Shown: positions 1 through 8,265 of the stretch, piece after piece
Position numbering within the stretch: the stretch's first letter is position 1
Layout: each line of letters begins with the position of its first letter
DNA from: an uncultured Gammaproteobacteria bacterium
Lineage (GTDB): Bacteria > Pseudomonadota > Gammaproteobacteria > Pseudomonadales > UBA5518
Direction of reading: 5' to 3'
Length of the DNA: 8,962 bases
NCBI GenBank assembly: GCA_903921135.1
Contig: CAIXOY010000302.1
Coordinates: 1-8,962, forward strand
The notes under the pieces: generated by a model
What the model was told of the DNA's origin: nothing
Seen by the model: the letters and a program-made list of their open reading frames with translations, nothing else
Databases searched by the model: none
Translations under genes and position numbers: made by a program

Positions 1-1869
1 ATGAGCATCCTCAGCAGGTTTTTCGGCAGGAGCACAGTCGAGCTCCGCCAACTCGTGGGCAAGCTCGACCCTGTCGGCAAGTACTACCTCCTCTCGCAGC
101 TGAACGGCCGCCGCCCCGTCCAGAAATGGACCTCGCCCATGGTGCCCTCGGACGCCGAACTCGCGGAGCGCGTCGGTGCCTCGGAGGTGCAGCTCACGCT
201 GCTGCGCCACTTCGACCCGGGCGTCTACCGCAAGCAACTCGCCGCGGCCGCTGACGGGGGCTCCCGTGCTTCGCGGCTGTCCAGCAGCATCGACTTGCAG
301 ACCGACTGGCTCGAGCACGGTCGCCAGCAGGGTCTGGTGTTTGCCGCGTTGCCCGAGCGCGCTGCCGCCTCGCGCAAGGGCCGCGCCGCCGCCTTCGCCG
401 ATCTGGTCGAGGCGCACTTCGACCAGGCCTGGTACGGGGAGCAGCTGCGCGCGCTCGGCATCGCCACCCCGCCCGAAGGCCTGCTGAACCACTACCTCCA
501 GGCCGGCTGTCTGGTGGGCATGAGCCCCAACAGCTGGTTCGATGAAAAGCTCTATCTCGCCCGCAACCTCGATGTGCTGGACGCCGTGCTCGGCGCCAAG
601 TTCCGCTGCGGCTTCGATCACTACGTCTCGATTGGCGAGCACGAGGGCCGCAAGGGACAGCTGAGCGAGCAGGACTACCTGAACGAGATCTTCCCGGGGC
701 TCGACCGGCCGGTCTTCCTCGAGACCTACGAGGAGTTCGAGAGTCTGGTACGTCCGCGCCTGCGTGTGCGGCAGGCACCGGCAGCCGCGCGCCCGCGGCT
801 GAACTACCTCATTCCGCGCCTCGGCAACGATGTGATGTTCGGTGGGCTGATCTCGTTCATGGAGTTCATCCGCGCCCTCGACTCTCGCTTTGATGTGTCG
901 CACCGCTTCATCATCACCGAGGACATCGCCAACCCGCTGGAGGTGGTGGCGAGGGTGTCGCACGCGAACCCCTGCCACGCGGTGATCGCACGCAGCGAGC
1001 TGATCAAGATCAGTGATGAGATCGCGGTGGGCCCCGACGATGTGTTCGTCGCCTACAACGCCAAGGCGGCGTACATGGCGCAGCGCCTCTCGGGCTTCGC
1101 GCGGAACCCGAAGTTCCTGTACTTCGTGCAGGAGTGGGAGTCGATCTTCCACTCCTTCGGTGCGGTGAGCGCTGCCATAGACCGGTCCTTCGCGCTCGAT
1201 TGCCATCTGCTGTTCAACTCCGCGCCCTTGCGGGAGTGGTTCGAGCGGCTGGGTCTGGGCGCGAACAACACGCGCTCGGTTTTCTCGCACGTGCTGACAC
1301 GCTCGGAGGCGCCGCCCGTCCCGCGCAAGAACACCTTGCTGGCCTATCTGCGCCCCGAGGGGCACGCGGCGCGCAATTGCTTCCAGGTCGTGATCCTCGC
1401 ACTGCGGCATCTGCTGCAGATCTGTCCGCAGGCGCGGCAGTTCCGGTTCCTCGGCATCGGTGCGCTGACGCCGGGCGCGATGTGGCTGGACCCCGAGACG
1501 GAATTGCAGTTCCTGCCGAAGATGCCCCTGGCCGATTACGCGGTCCTGCTCTCGGAGAGCAAGGTGGGCGTGAGCCTGATGAACGCGCCGCACCCCAGCG
1601 TGGTGCCTTACGAGATGGCGCAGTTCGGGCTCCACACCGTCACCAACGTCTATGCGAACCGCCCGGCGGAGTTCATCCGCGCGCAGAGCCGCTATCTGCA
1701 GCCCTGCGAGCTCGATTACAAGAGCGTTGCCGAGGCGCTGGCGCGCGCGGTGGTCGCGGCGCTCGATGAGCCTGGCGTCTATTGCCAGCTCGATTACCCC
1801 GCGTCCTGGAATCAGGCCTTCGCGCCTGCGTTCGAGGACATCGGCACTGTTTTCTCCCTGCCACGCTGA
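1..1869 (+). CDS. WsaF-like GT-B glycosyltransferase with N-terminal FD..Y/HY..G repeats
   Basis: Predicted cytoplasmic glycosyltransferase that extends a surface polysaccharide; the closest family I recognise is the WsaF-type rhamnosyltransferase group (GT4, GT-B fold). The C-terminal half, from about residue 267 (LNYLIPRLGNDVMFGGL), carries the typical WsaF features: an N-terminal Rossmann half with FLYFVQEWE (372-380), and a donor-site region HPSVVPYEMAQFG (531-543) whose Glu538 lies where GT-B retaining enzymes hold the nucleotide sugar. Residues 70-220 contain repeats of the form 'FD..WY...HYL..G...G.SPN..FDE..YL..N.DV...HY...GE.EGR' (clearest at 140-180 and 180-217, with a degenerate copy near 71-110). 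Such repeats are often attached to glycosyltransferases of this kind; their role is unclear. Donor and acceptor cannot be read from the sequence. The ATG is the first base of the window, so its ribosome binding site is not visible and an upstream start cannot be excluded. The stop lies 36 bases before the next likely start, suggesting one operon. Confidence 0.8.
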   Translation: MSILSRFFGRSTVELRQLVGKLDPVGKYYLLSQLNGRRPVQKWTSPMVPSDAELAERVGASEVQLTLLRHFDPGVYRKQLAAAADGGSRASRLSSSIDLQTDWLEHGRQQGLVFAALPERAAASRKGRAAAFADLVEAHFDQAWYGEQLRALGIATPPEGLLNHYLQAGCLVGMSPNSWFDEKLYLARNLDVLDAVLGAKFRCGFDHYVSIGEHEGRKGQLSEQDYLNEIFPGLDRPVFLETYEEFESLVRPRLRVRQAPAAARPRLNYLIPRLGNDVMFGGLISFMEFIRALDSRFDVSHRFIITEDIANPLEVVARVSHANPCHAVIARSELIKISDEIAVGPDDVFVAYNAKAAYMAQRLSGFARNPKFLYFVQEWESIFHSFGAVSAAIDRSFALDCHLLFNSAPLREWFERLGLGANNTRSVFSHVLTRSEAPPVPRKNTLLAYLRPEGHAARNCFQVVILALRHLLQICPQARQFRFLGIGALTPGAMWLDPETELQFLPKMPLADYAVLLSESKVGVSLMNAPHPSVVPYEMAQFGLHTVTNVYANRPAEFIRAQSRYLQPCELDYKSVAEALARAVVAALDEPGVYCQLDYPASWNQAFAPAFEDIGTVFSLPR

Positions 1870-1905
1870 GGCGCGGGCGGGGTGTCATCGACGGCAGGGC
1901 AGCGT

Positions 1906-3597
1906 ATGGACGGCAAGTCCGTTTGCATCATCTCGGCGAATTGCCAAGGCGCTTACATCAAGGCGCTTCTGAACGCGCACGCGGACTTCGCGCGTGACTT
2001 CGAGGTGCACTACTTCGTCAACTACCAGAAGCAGTCCGTGCCCTCCGAACTGCTGGCGCGCTGTGATCTGCTGATTTACCAGCCGCTTGGCGCGAACTGG
2101 GGCGATCTTTCCAACGACAGCCTGCTTGCCGCGGTCCCGGAGGGCTGCCGGCGCATCGCCATCAACTACCTTACCTTTCCGGTGTACTGGCCCGGCTTTG
2201 CCATCGACCCCCGGAACGTACCCACGCCGGCGTACCCGTTCGGGCCCTTTCCCTACGGGGATCGGGTGGTGATCGAGGCGCTTGCCGCGGGCGAGTCGCC
2301 GGCGCGTGCCGCCGAACGCTTTGCCGGAGACGAGTATCCGGGCAGTGTCGATCTCGATGCTGTGATCGCGGACTACGTCCTGTCGCAGCGCCAGATCGAG
2401 ACGCGCCGTGACCAGAAACTCCTCGACTACATCATGGCCCATTTCCGCTCGGCCAAGCTTTTCGAGACCTACAACCACCCCACGCAGCCGCTCTGCGTCC
2501 ATCAGGTGAACGATCTGCTCGCCATGCTGGGATACCGGGCTCTGGAAGCTGCCGAAGAGCTTCCGCTCGACTACCTCACAATAAACCAGCAGCCGCTGCA
2601 CCCCGGCGTGGCGCAGGCCTTGGGGCTGGCCTTCGAGGCGACCGAGGAGACCATCTACCGTATCTGGGGCCAGCCGATGTCTTTCGGGGCTTACGCCGGT
2701 GCCTATGCCAAGTGGGACGTCGAGGCGATAGGTCGCGAACTGGATGGCTCCACGCCACCCCCACCCCCACCGCCGAGCGGAGCCGATGTCATGAGCAAAC
2801 ACACAAGGGCTGCCAAGCCAAAGCTGTTGCCAGTTGCCTTGCCGGAGGGGCAACGGCAGTGGGTCTTCCTCCACATTCCCAAGACCGCCGGCACCAGCCT
2901 GAACGACATGTTCGACGAAGCTCTCGGCAGCAATCCCGCGCCGCACTACAACGCAACGGTGCTGCTCATGAAGGACGCCGAGCGCCGCAGCCGTGCCCTG
3001 ATCCGTGGACACATCCACTACGACGCTATCGACGCGCTGCGTACCGAGAGACTGGTGTTCACCTTCCTCCGCGATCCCGTCGACCGCACGATCTCCGCCT
3101 TCGAGTTCATGAAGTCTCATCCCGAAACCTGGCTCGGCAAGCTGGCGCAGGGCTCCCTCACGGAATTCCTTGCGCACCCCTACGTGACCCAGAGCATCGC
3201 CGACCTGCAAACCCGGATGCTGGGATCCGCCATGGATGTCCGCCGCCTTTATGCCCGCCTGGTGCGCAAGGACCTCACGCAGGAGCAGTACTTCGAGGAG
3301 TTCAGGAAGCGCTCGCTGCTGCCTCCGGACGAGGCGAGCCTCGAGCGGGCAAGCGAGCGTCTGCTCAGCATGCTCCACGTCGGTTTCACGGAGACCTTCG
3401 CCGAGGACTGCGAGACGCTGTTTGCCAAGCTGTCACTGCCGTGTCCGGCCGCGCGGCAGTCGAACCGCACACCGAGCGCCTATCGCCGGCGCGACAGTTA
3501 CACCGAGGCGGAGCTGGATCTGGTGCGCAGTGTGAATCGCTTCGACGCCATCCTCTACGCCCGTGCGCAGGCCTTGCGGGCGCAGGGGCGCATCTGA
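1906..3597 (+). CDS. WcbI-domain / sulfotransferase fusion protein (polysaccharide modification)
   Basis: Two-domain protein of 563 residues from ATG 1906. Residues 3 to about 275 resemble WcbI, a capsule-biosynthesis protein of Burkholderia pseudomallei reported to bind CoA and proposed to be an acyl-transfer or related enzyme; the early beta strand followed by the Asn-Cys-Gln motif (12-14) is its hallmark. A linker with seven prolines in a row (284-290) follows. Residues 318-563 form a sulfotransferase domain: HIPKTAGTSL (323-332) is the 5'-phosphosulfate loop of PAPS enzymes, and FLRDPVDRTISAFEF (387-401) is the 3'-phosphate-binding motif with Arg389 and Ser397. The likely role is to add sulfate, and possibly an acyl group, to the glycan made by neighbouring enzymes; the acceptor is unknown. 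ATG 1906 is preferred because AGGG (1896-1899) lies 6 bases upstream and the fold begins there; an in-frame GTG at 1882 would add 8 residues. ATG 2791 could be an internal start for the sulfotransferase half. Confidence 0.82.
   Translation: MDGKSVCIISANCQGAYIKALLNAHADFARDFEVHYFVNYQKQSVPSELLARCDLLIYQPLGANWGDLSNDSLLAAVPEGCRRIAINYLTFPVYWPGFAIDPRNVPTPAYPFGPFPYGDRVVIEALAAGESPARAAERFAGDEYPGSVDLDAVIADYVLSQRQIETRRDQKLLDYIMAHFRSAKLFETYNHPTQPLCVHQVNDLLAMLGYRALEAAEELPLDYLTINQQPLHPGVAQALGLAFEATEETIYRIWGQPMSFGAYAGAYAKWDVEAIGRELDGSTPPPPPPPSGADVMSKHTRAAKPKLLPVALPEGQRQWVFLHIPKTAGTSLNDMFDEALGSNPAPHYNATVLLMKDAERRSRALIRGHIHYDAIDALRTERLVFTFLRDPVDRTISAFEFMKSHPETWLGKLAQGSLTEFLAHPYVTQSIADLQTRMLGSAMDVRRLYARLVRKDLTQEQYFEEFRKRSLLPPDEASLERASERLLSMLHVGFTETFAEDCETLFAKLSLPCPAARQSNRTPSAYRRRDSYTEAELDLVRSVNRFDAILYARAQALRAQGRI
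2755..2775 (+). repeat. Proline-codon run (CCACCC hexamer repeat) at the domain junction
   Basis: Seven consecutive Pro codons, CCA CCC CCA CCC CCA CCG CCG, built from a CCACCC unit repeated about two and a half times. They lie exactly between the WcbI and sulfotransferase domains, so the run probably acts as a stiff spacer. Short C-rich repeats can gain or lose units by slippage. A change of one whole hexamer would keep the frame; single-base slippage would uncouple the two domains. Confidence 0.75.
2779..2793 (+). promoter_or_regulatory. Possible internal ribosome binding site and start (ATG 2791) for the sulfotransferase half
   Basis: GGAG at 2779-2782 is followed after 8 bases by ATG 2791, in frame with the sulfotransferase domain. 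Starting here would give a 268-residue protein, a usual size for a stand-alone sulfotransferase of this family. The site may be a relic of a formerly separate gene or may still yield a second, shorter product. The sequence cannot say whether it is used. Confidence 0.4.
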
Positions 3598-3608
3598 GAT
3601 TGCGCCCC
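3585..3608. terminator. Hairpin between convergent genes, possible bidirectional terminator
   Basis: GGGGCGCA (3585-3592) and TGCGCCCC (3601-3608) are perfect inverted repeats of 8 bp, all but the last pair G-C, around the 8-base loop TCTGAGAT. The loop contains the stop codon of the WcbI-sulfotransferase gene, and the right arm ends just before the stop codon of the convergent dehydratase gene (3610-3612). The position suits a shared terminator. Neither side has a T tract, so this is not a classical intrinsic terminator; it could instead protect 3' ends or assist Rho. Confidence 0.5.
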
Positions 3609-3609
3609 C

Positions 3610-5571
3610 TCAGGGTGCTGCAGTGCCCAGCGGATCGCCCGCAGGCGGTGGTGGCTCGAAACCCTCGAGCAGGCTGCGGAACACGGCGCTGATGCCCTCT
3701 GGCTCGTAAGCGCTGCACGCGGCGGCGAGCGTATCGATCGCCCGTTGCAGTTCCTCCCAGGGGATCACGGCTTCCATCGCGCGGAGGATCATCGGGTGGT
3801 CGGTGGGCGTGATCTCGCCATTGCCCAGAAGTTCCTCGCGCAGTTTCTCTCCCGGGCGCAGCCCCGTGAAGCGGATCTCGATCTCCCCTGCGGGGTTGGC
3901 CTCGTCGCGCACCTGCAGCCCCGAGAGGTGGATCATGCGGCGCGCGAGATCGAGGATCCTGATGGGTTGCCCCATGTCGAGCACGAAGACGTCGCCGCCG
4001 CTGCCCATGGCACCGGCCTGCAGCAGCAGTTGCGCGGCCTCCGGGATGGTCATGAAGTAACGCTCGGCCTCCGGATGCGTCACCGTCACGGGGCCCTGCT
4101 GTGCGATCTGTTCGCTGAAGAGCGGTATCACCGAGCCCGAGCTGCCGATCACATTGCCGAAGCGCACGATCACGAAGCGCGTGCCCGGCTCCTGCGCCGC
4201 GAGCGACTGCATGATCATCTCTGCGATCCGCTTGGTCGCGCCCATGGTGCTGGCGGGCCGCACCGCCTTGTCGGTCGACACCAGCACGAAGGTCTCCACG
4301 CCCGCCCGCATGGCGGCGCGGGCGACGTTCAGCGTGCCGAGGACGTTGTTCATCACGCCCTCGACGATGTTCTGCTCCACCAGCGGCACATGCTTGGAGG
4401 CGGCCGCGTGGTAGATGGTGTGCACCGGGAATGTCTGGAGTACGCGCTGCAGGCGCGCCTCGTCGCGGACCGAGGCTAGCAGCGGGACGATCCGCGCCGG
4501 CACGCCGGTATCGGAGGCTTTCAGCCGCAGTTCTTTCTCGATTTCGTAGAGCGCGTACTCGCTGTTGTCGAGCAGCAGCAGGGTCCCGGGCGCGCAGCCG
4601 ATGATCTGGCGACACAGCTCGGAGCCGATCGAGCCGCCTGCGCCCGTCACCAGCACGGTCTTGCCGGTGATGCAGCGCCCCAGCAGTTCCGGCCGCGGCG
4701 GCACCGGATCGCGACCTAGCAGGTCATCCAGCGAGACCATCCGCGTCTGCCCGATGGATGCACGCCCGCCCATCAGGTCTTCAATCGGCGGGATGGAGCG
4801 CACCCTGACCGGGTGGTCTGCAAGCGAGCGGATGATTTCCCTGCGCCGGGCGCTGCCCAGCGAGGCCATGGCAAGGAAGACCTCCGTGATCGCATGGCGA
4901 CGGACCAGACCGGGCAGCGCCGCGGCCGACGCCACCGGCACATCGCTGATCACCCGTCCCTGCAGTTGCGGGTTGTCGTCGATGAACACCACCGGCGAGT
5001 ACTCGTAGCCATGACGCAGCGCGTTCAGCAGTTGGCGTCCCGCCGAACCGGCGCCGTAGATAGCCACCGGTTGCCCGCTCGGATGATGGGCGCTGCGGTA
5101 CCAGCTCCGTACCGCGAGGCGTGTTCCGCCTACGAACACCAGCATGAAGATCCCGTACGACACCAGTTGCGAGACCTGCAGGCCCGCTCCGGTGAGCAGC
5201 GAGGCCAGCGCCAGCAGCAGGGTCGAGAGGCTCACACCCTTGACGATCGCGAGCACGGCCTGATGGCCCATGAAGCGCACGACGGCGCGATAGAGACCGA
5301 GCCGCAGGAAGATCACCGCCGAGCCTATGACCGTGATGACCGCCGCTGCAATTTCGCTGGTACCCGGGACAGCCAGGCTCGCTTCGCCCGAGCGCAACCA
5401 GCTCCCCCCGGCAAGCGCGAGCGGTATGGCCACCAGATCCAGCGCAAGGATGAAGGCCTGTCGAAGGTTGCGCGGCAACTCGAACAGGCGCTGCACCAGC
5501 AGCCACGCGAAGCCCTTCCAGCCCGCCTGTTCGGTGGGGAATCTGCCAAGGCCATCGCGCGGCGCTGTCAT
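3610..5571 (-). CDS. wbpM: WbpM/CapD-type membrane nucleotide-sugar 4,6-dehydratase
   Basis: Inner-membrane enzyme of 653 residues, the normal length of the long WbpM/CapD form. It is expected to convert UDP-GlcNAc to the 4-keto-6-deoxy sugar that is the precursor of sugars such as QuiNAc or FucNAc for O-antigen or capsule. About four hydrophobic segments lie between residues 37 and 152. A first Rossmann-like domain follows, with GAGSAG (173-178), then the extended-SDR catalytic domain with NAD(P)-binding TGAGGSIGSEL (309-319). The active-site region STDKAVRP...MGATKR (432-448) carries Ser432, Met443 and Lys447, the SMK arrangement of WbpM-type enzymes, with Met replacing the Tyr of short FlaA1 enzymes. 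RFTGLRPGEKLREELL (567-582) is the conserved C-terminal motif. Its ATG overlaps the upstream stop as ATGA, and AAAAAGGAG lies 10 bases before the start. The exact sugar product is inferred from family only. Confidence 0.92.
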   Translation of the reverse strand: MTAPRDGLGRFPTEQAGWKGFAWLLVQRLFELPRNLRQAFILALDLVAIPLALAGGSWLRSGEASLAVPGTSEIAAAVITVIGSAVIFLRLGLYRAVVRFMGHQAVLAIVKGVSLSTLLLALASLLTGAGLQVSQLVSYGIFMLVFVGGTRLAVRSWYRSAHHPSGQPVAIYGAGSAGRQLLNALRHGYEYSPVVFIDDNPQLQGRVISDVPVASAAALPGLVRRHAITEVFLAMASLGSARRREIIRSLADHPVRVRSIPPIEDLMGGRASIGQTRMVSLDDLLGRDPVPPRPELLGRCITGKTVLVTGAGGSIGSELCRQIIGCAPGTLLLLDNSEYALYEIEKELRLKASDTGVPARIVPLLASVRDEARLQRVLQTFPVHTIYHAAASKHVPLVEQNIVEGVMNNVLGTLNVARAAMRAGVETFVLVSTDKAVRPASTMGATKRIAEMIMQSLAAQEPGTRFVIVRFGNVIGSSGSVIPLFSEQIAQQGPVTVTHPEAERYFMTIPEAAQLLLQAGAMGSGGDVFVLDMGQPIRILDLARRMIHLSGLQVRDEANPAGEIEIRFTGLRPGEKLREELLGNGEITPTDHPMILRAMEAVIPWEELQRAIDTLAAACSAYEPEGISAVFRSLLEGFEPPPPAGDPLGTAAP

Positions 5572-6548
5572 GCGCGTTCCACTCCTTTTTCACGGTGTCG
5601 CCAGGCCACAACCCCTGCCACAACGCACAAGGGCAGCACGGCGCTGACAGCGGCCAGCGGTGCGAGTGAGGGGCGATGGGCCGCGAGCCAGGCGAGCGGC
5701 AGCAGCCAGACGACATCCAGAGCCAGCAACCCGAGCGTTACCGGGCGGTGGCCGCGCACGGCGAGCCGTTGGTAGGCGTGTTCGCGGTGGGCCCGCAGGA
5801 GCGGCTTGCGGGCTGCGGCCCGCAGCAGCAGCGTGATGCCTGTATCGCAGAGGAAGGGCGCGAGCAGGATCAGCCAGCACCACCCCGGCAGCGCTCCCTC
5901 TGCCGTGCTGAGCAGCGCCAGTGCGGCGATCAGGAAGCCGAGCGGCAGGCTGCCGGCATCGCCCATGAAGAGCCGTGCGGGCGGCCAGTTCCATGCAAGG
6001 AAGCCGGCTGCGCCAGCGCCCGTGAGCGCGAGCAGCAGCACCGTGTCGGCGCGCCCCCCGGCATCGTCCAGCAACAGCGCCCCCGCGAGGCCCGCGAAAG
6101 CCGCCTGCGTGGCCGCGAACCCGTCGATGCCGTCCATGAAATTGAAGGCGTTCGTGAACCCCACCACCCAGAGGCCGGCCAGCGCGAGTACCAGCGCAGA
6201 TGCAGGGGCGGGCACGAGCATGAAGACCACCCACGCCGCGCAGGCGCCCTGCAAGGCCAGGCGCAGCCACACGCCCAGGCCCCGCAGATCATCGAGCAGT
6301 CCGGTGAGGCAGAGCAGCAGTGCCGGGGCCAGCAGAGCTAATGCGGTGTCGCGCGGCTCCGGCACCGCCAGCAAGGTGCCAGCCTGCAGGGCTGTCACGA
6401 TGCCAACGCCGCCGCCGGTGGGCGTGGGGTGGGTGTGCAGGCTGCGATCCCCCGGGGTGTCGAGCAGACGCCCGCGCATCGCGCGCCACCACAACCCGCA
6501 GAGCAGGGTGGCGCTGGCGCCTGTGGCGAGGACCGGAATCCAGTTCAT
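5568..6548 (-). CDS. WecA/WbpL-type undecaprenyl-phosphate sugar-1-phosphate transferase
   Basis: Polytopic inner-membrane enzyme (326 residues from ATG 6548) that would transfer a HexNAc-1-phosphate from a UDP-sugar to undecaprenyl phosphate, the first step of O-antigen or related glycan assembly. Family motifs are in order: DRSLHTHPTPTGGG (34-47) in the first cytoplasmic loop, LLDDL with Asp86-Asp87, NAFNFMDGIDG (133-143), the metal-binding FMGDAGS (194-200), and HREHAYQR (254-261). Many hydrophobic helices separate them. A TTG at 6617 in the same frame would add 23 hydrophilic residues, but it overlaps a promoter-like -10 element, and the first membrane helix starts right after ATG 6548, so the later start is chosen. 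No good Shine-Dalgarno precedes it. The coupled WbpM-like gene downstream resembles the wbpL-wbpM pair of Pseudomonas aeruginosa, which favours a QuiNAc- or FucNAc-type substrate over GlcNAc; this is inference. Confidence 0.9.
   Translation of the reverse strand: MNWIPVLATGASATLLCGLWWRAMRGRLLDTPGDRSLHTHPTPTGGGVGIVTALQAGTLLAVPEPRDTALALLAPALLLCLTGLLDDLRGLGVWLRLALQGACAAWVVFMLVPAPASALVLALAGLWVVGFTNAFNFMDGIDGFAATQAAFAGLAGALLLDDAGGRADTVLLLALTGAGAAGFLAWNWPPARLFMGDAGSLPLGFLIAALALLSTAEGALPGWCWLILLAPFLCDTGITLLLRAAARKPLLRAHREHAYQRLAVRGHRPVTLGLLALDVVWLLPLAWLAAHRPSLAPLAAVSAVLPLCVVAGVVAWRHREKGVERA
5582..5590 (-). promoter_or_regulatory. Strong ribosome binding site of the WbpM-like gene
   Basis: On the minus strand AAAAAGGAG lies 10 bases before ATG 5571 and inside the end of the upstream transferase gene. 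It is the best Shine-Dalgarno sequence in the window. It fixes the start and suggests that the dehydratase can be translated efficiently as well as through the ATGA overlap. Confidence 0.7.
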
Positions 6549-6550
6549 GG

Positions 6551-6616
6551 TGTGCCAGGCATCGGAGGGGGCTTCACTGCGGGCCGGCGATCCTGCGGGC
6601 GCGACGCGGTGGCACA
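6551..6616. repeat. Spaced 7-bp inverted repeat upstream of the transferase gene
   Basis: TGTGCCA at 6551-6557 and its reverse complement TGGCACA at 6610-6616 on the plus strand flank the presumed leader. The right arm abuts the candidate -10 element and the left arm ends 3 bases from the start codon. The arms could be paired operator half-sites, or chance; 7 bp at this spacing is weak evidence. Confidence 0.2.
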
Positions 6617-6645
6617 AGTATCCCCACCCTGCTGCGCCCTGTCAC
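6617..6645 (-). promoter_or_regulatory. Candidate sigma-70 promoter for the transferase-dehydratase pair
   Basis: On the minus strand GTGACA (6645-6640, five of six matches to TTGACA) and GATACT (6622-6617, four of six to TATAAT) are separated by exactly 17 bases. Transcription would start near 6610, giving a leader of about 60 bases before ATG 6548. The -35 element begins 15 bases beyond the ABC-F stop codon, so the polysaccharide pair may be expressed separately from the housekeeping genes upstream. Confidence 0.5.
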
Positions 6646-6660
6646 CCGCAGTGATGGAGA

Positions 6661-8247
<1,587 letters not shown>

Positions 8248-8265
8248 GGGGCTGCCCCGTTGGTG

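Noticed and set aside
1885..3378. Long open frame of 497 codons on the minus strand, opposite the WcbI-sulfotransferase gene
   Set aside because: It is a shadow frame produced by strong G/C third-position bias. Its translation shows no recognisable domain, while the plus strand encodes clear conserved motifs.
2712..3692. Plus-strand frame of 326 codons overlapping the sulfotransferase half
   Set aside because: It lies in another frame of a clearly coding region, has a low-complexity Arg/Gly/Ala-rich translation and no family motif, and it runs past the hairpin into the convergent gene.
3386..4615. Minus-strand frame of 409 codons across the end of the dehydratase and sulfotransferase genes
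   Set aside because: Its Arg-rich translation is a shifted-frame reading of the dehydratase gene, with no motif of its own.
6549..6617. TTG at 6617 as start of the WecA/WbpL-like gene
   Set aside because: It adds a non-hydrophobic 23-residue extension absent from the family and overlaps a candidate -10 element; ATG 6548 leads directly into the first membrane helix.
6642..6654. Small hairpin (TCAC/GTGA) just after the ybiT stop codon as a terminator
   Set aside because: Only four base pairs and no T tract follows; the GTGA arm is better explained as part of the candidate -35 element.
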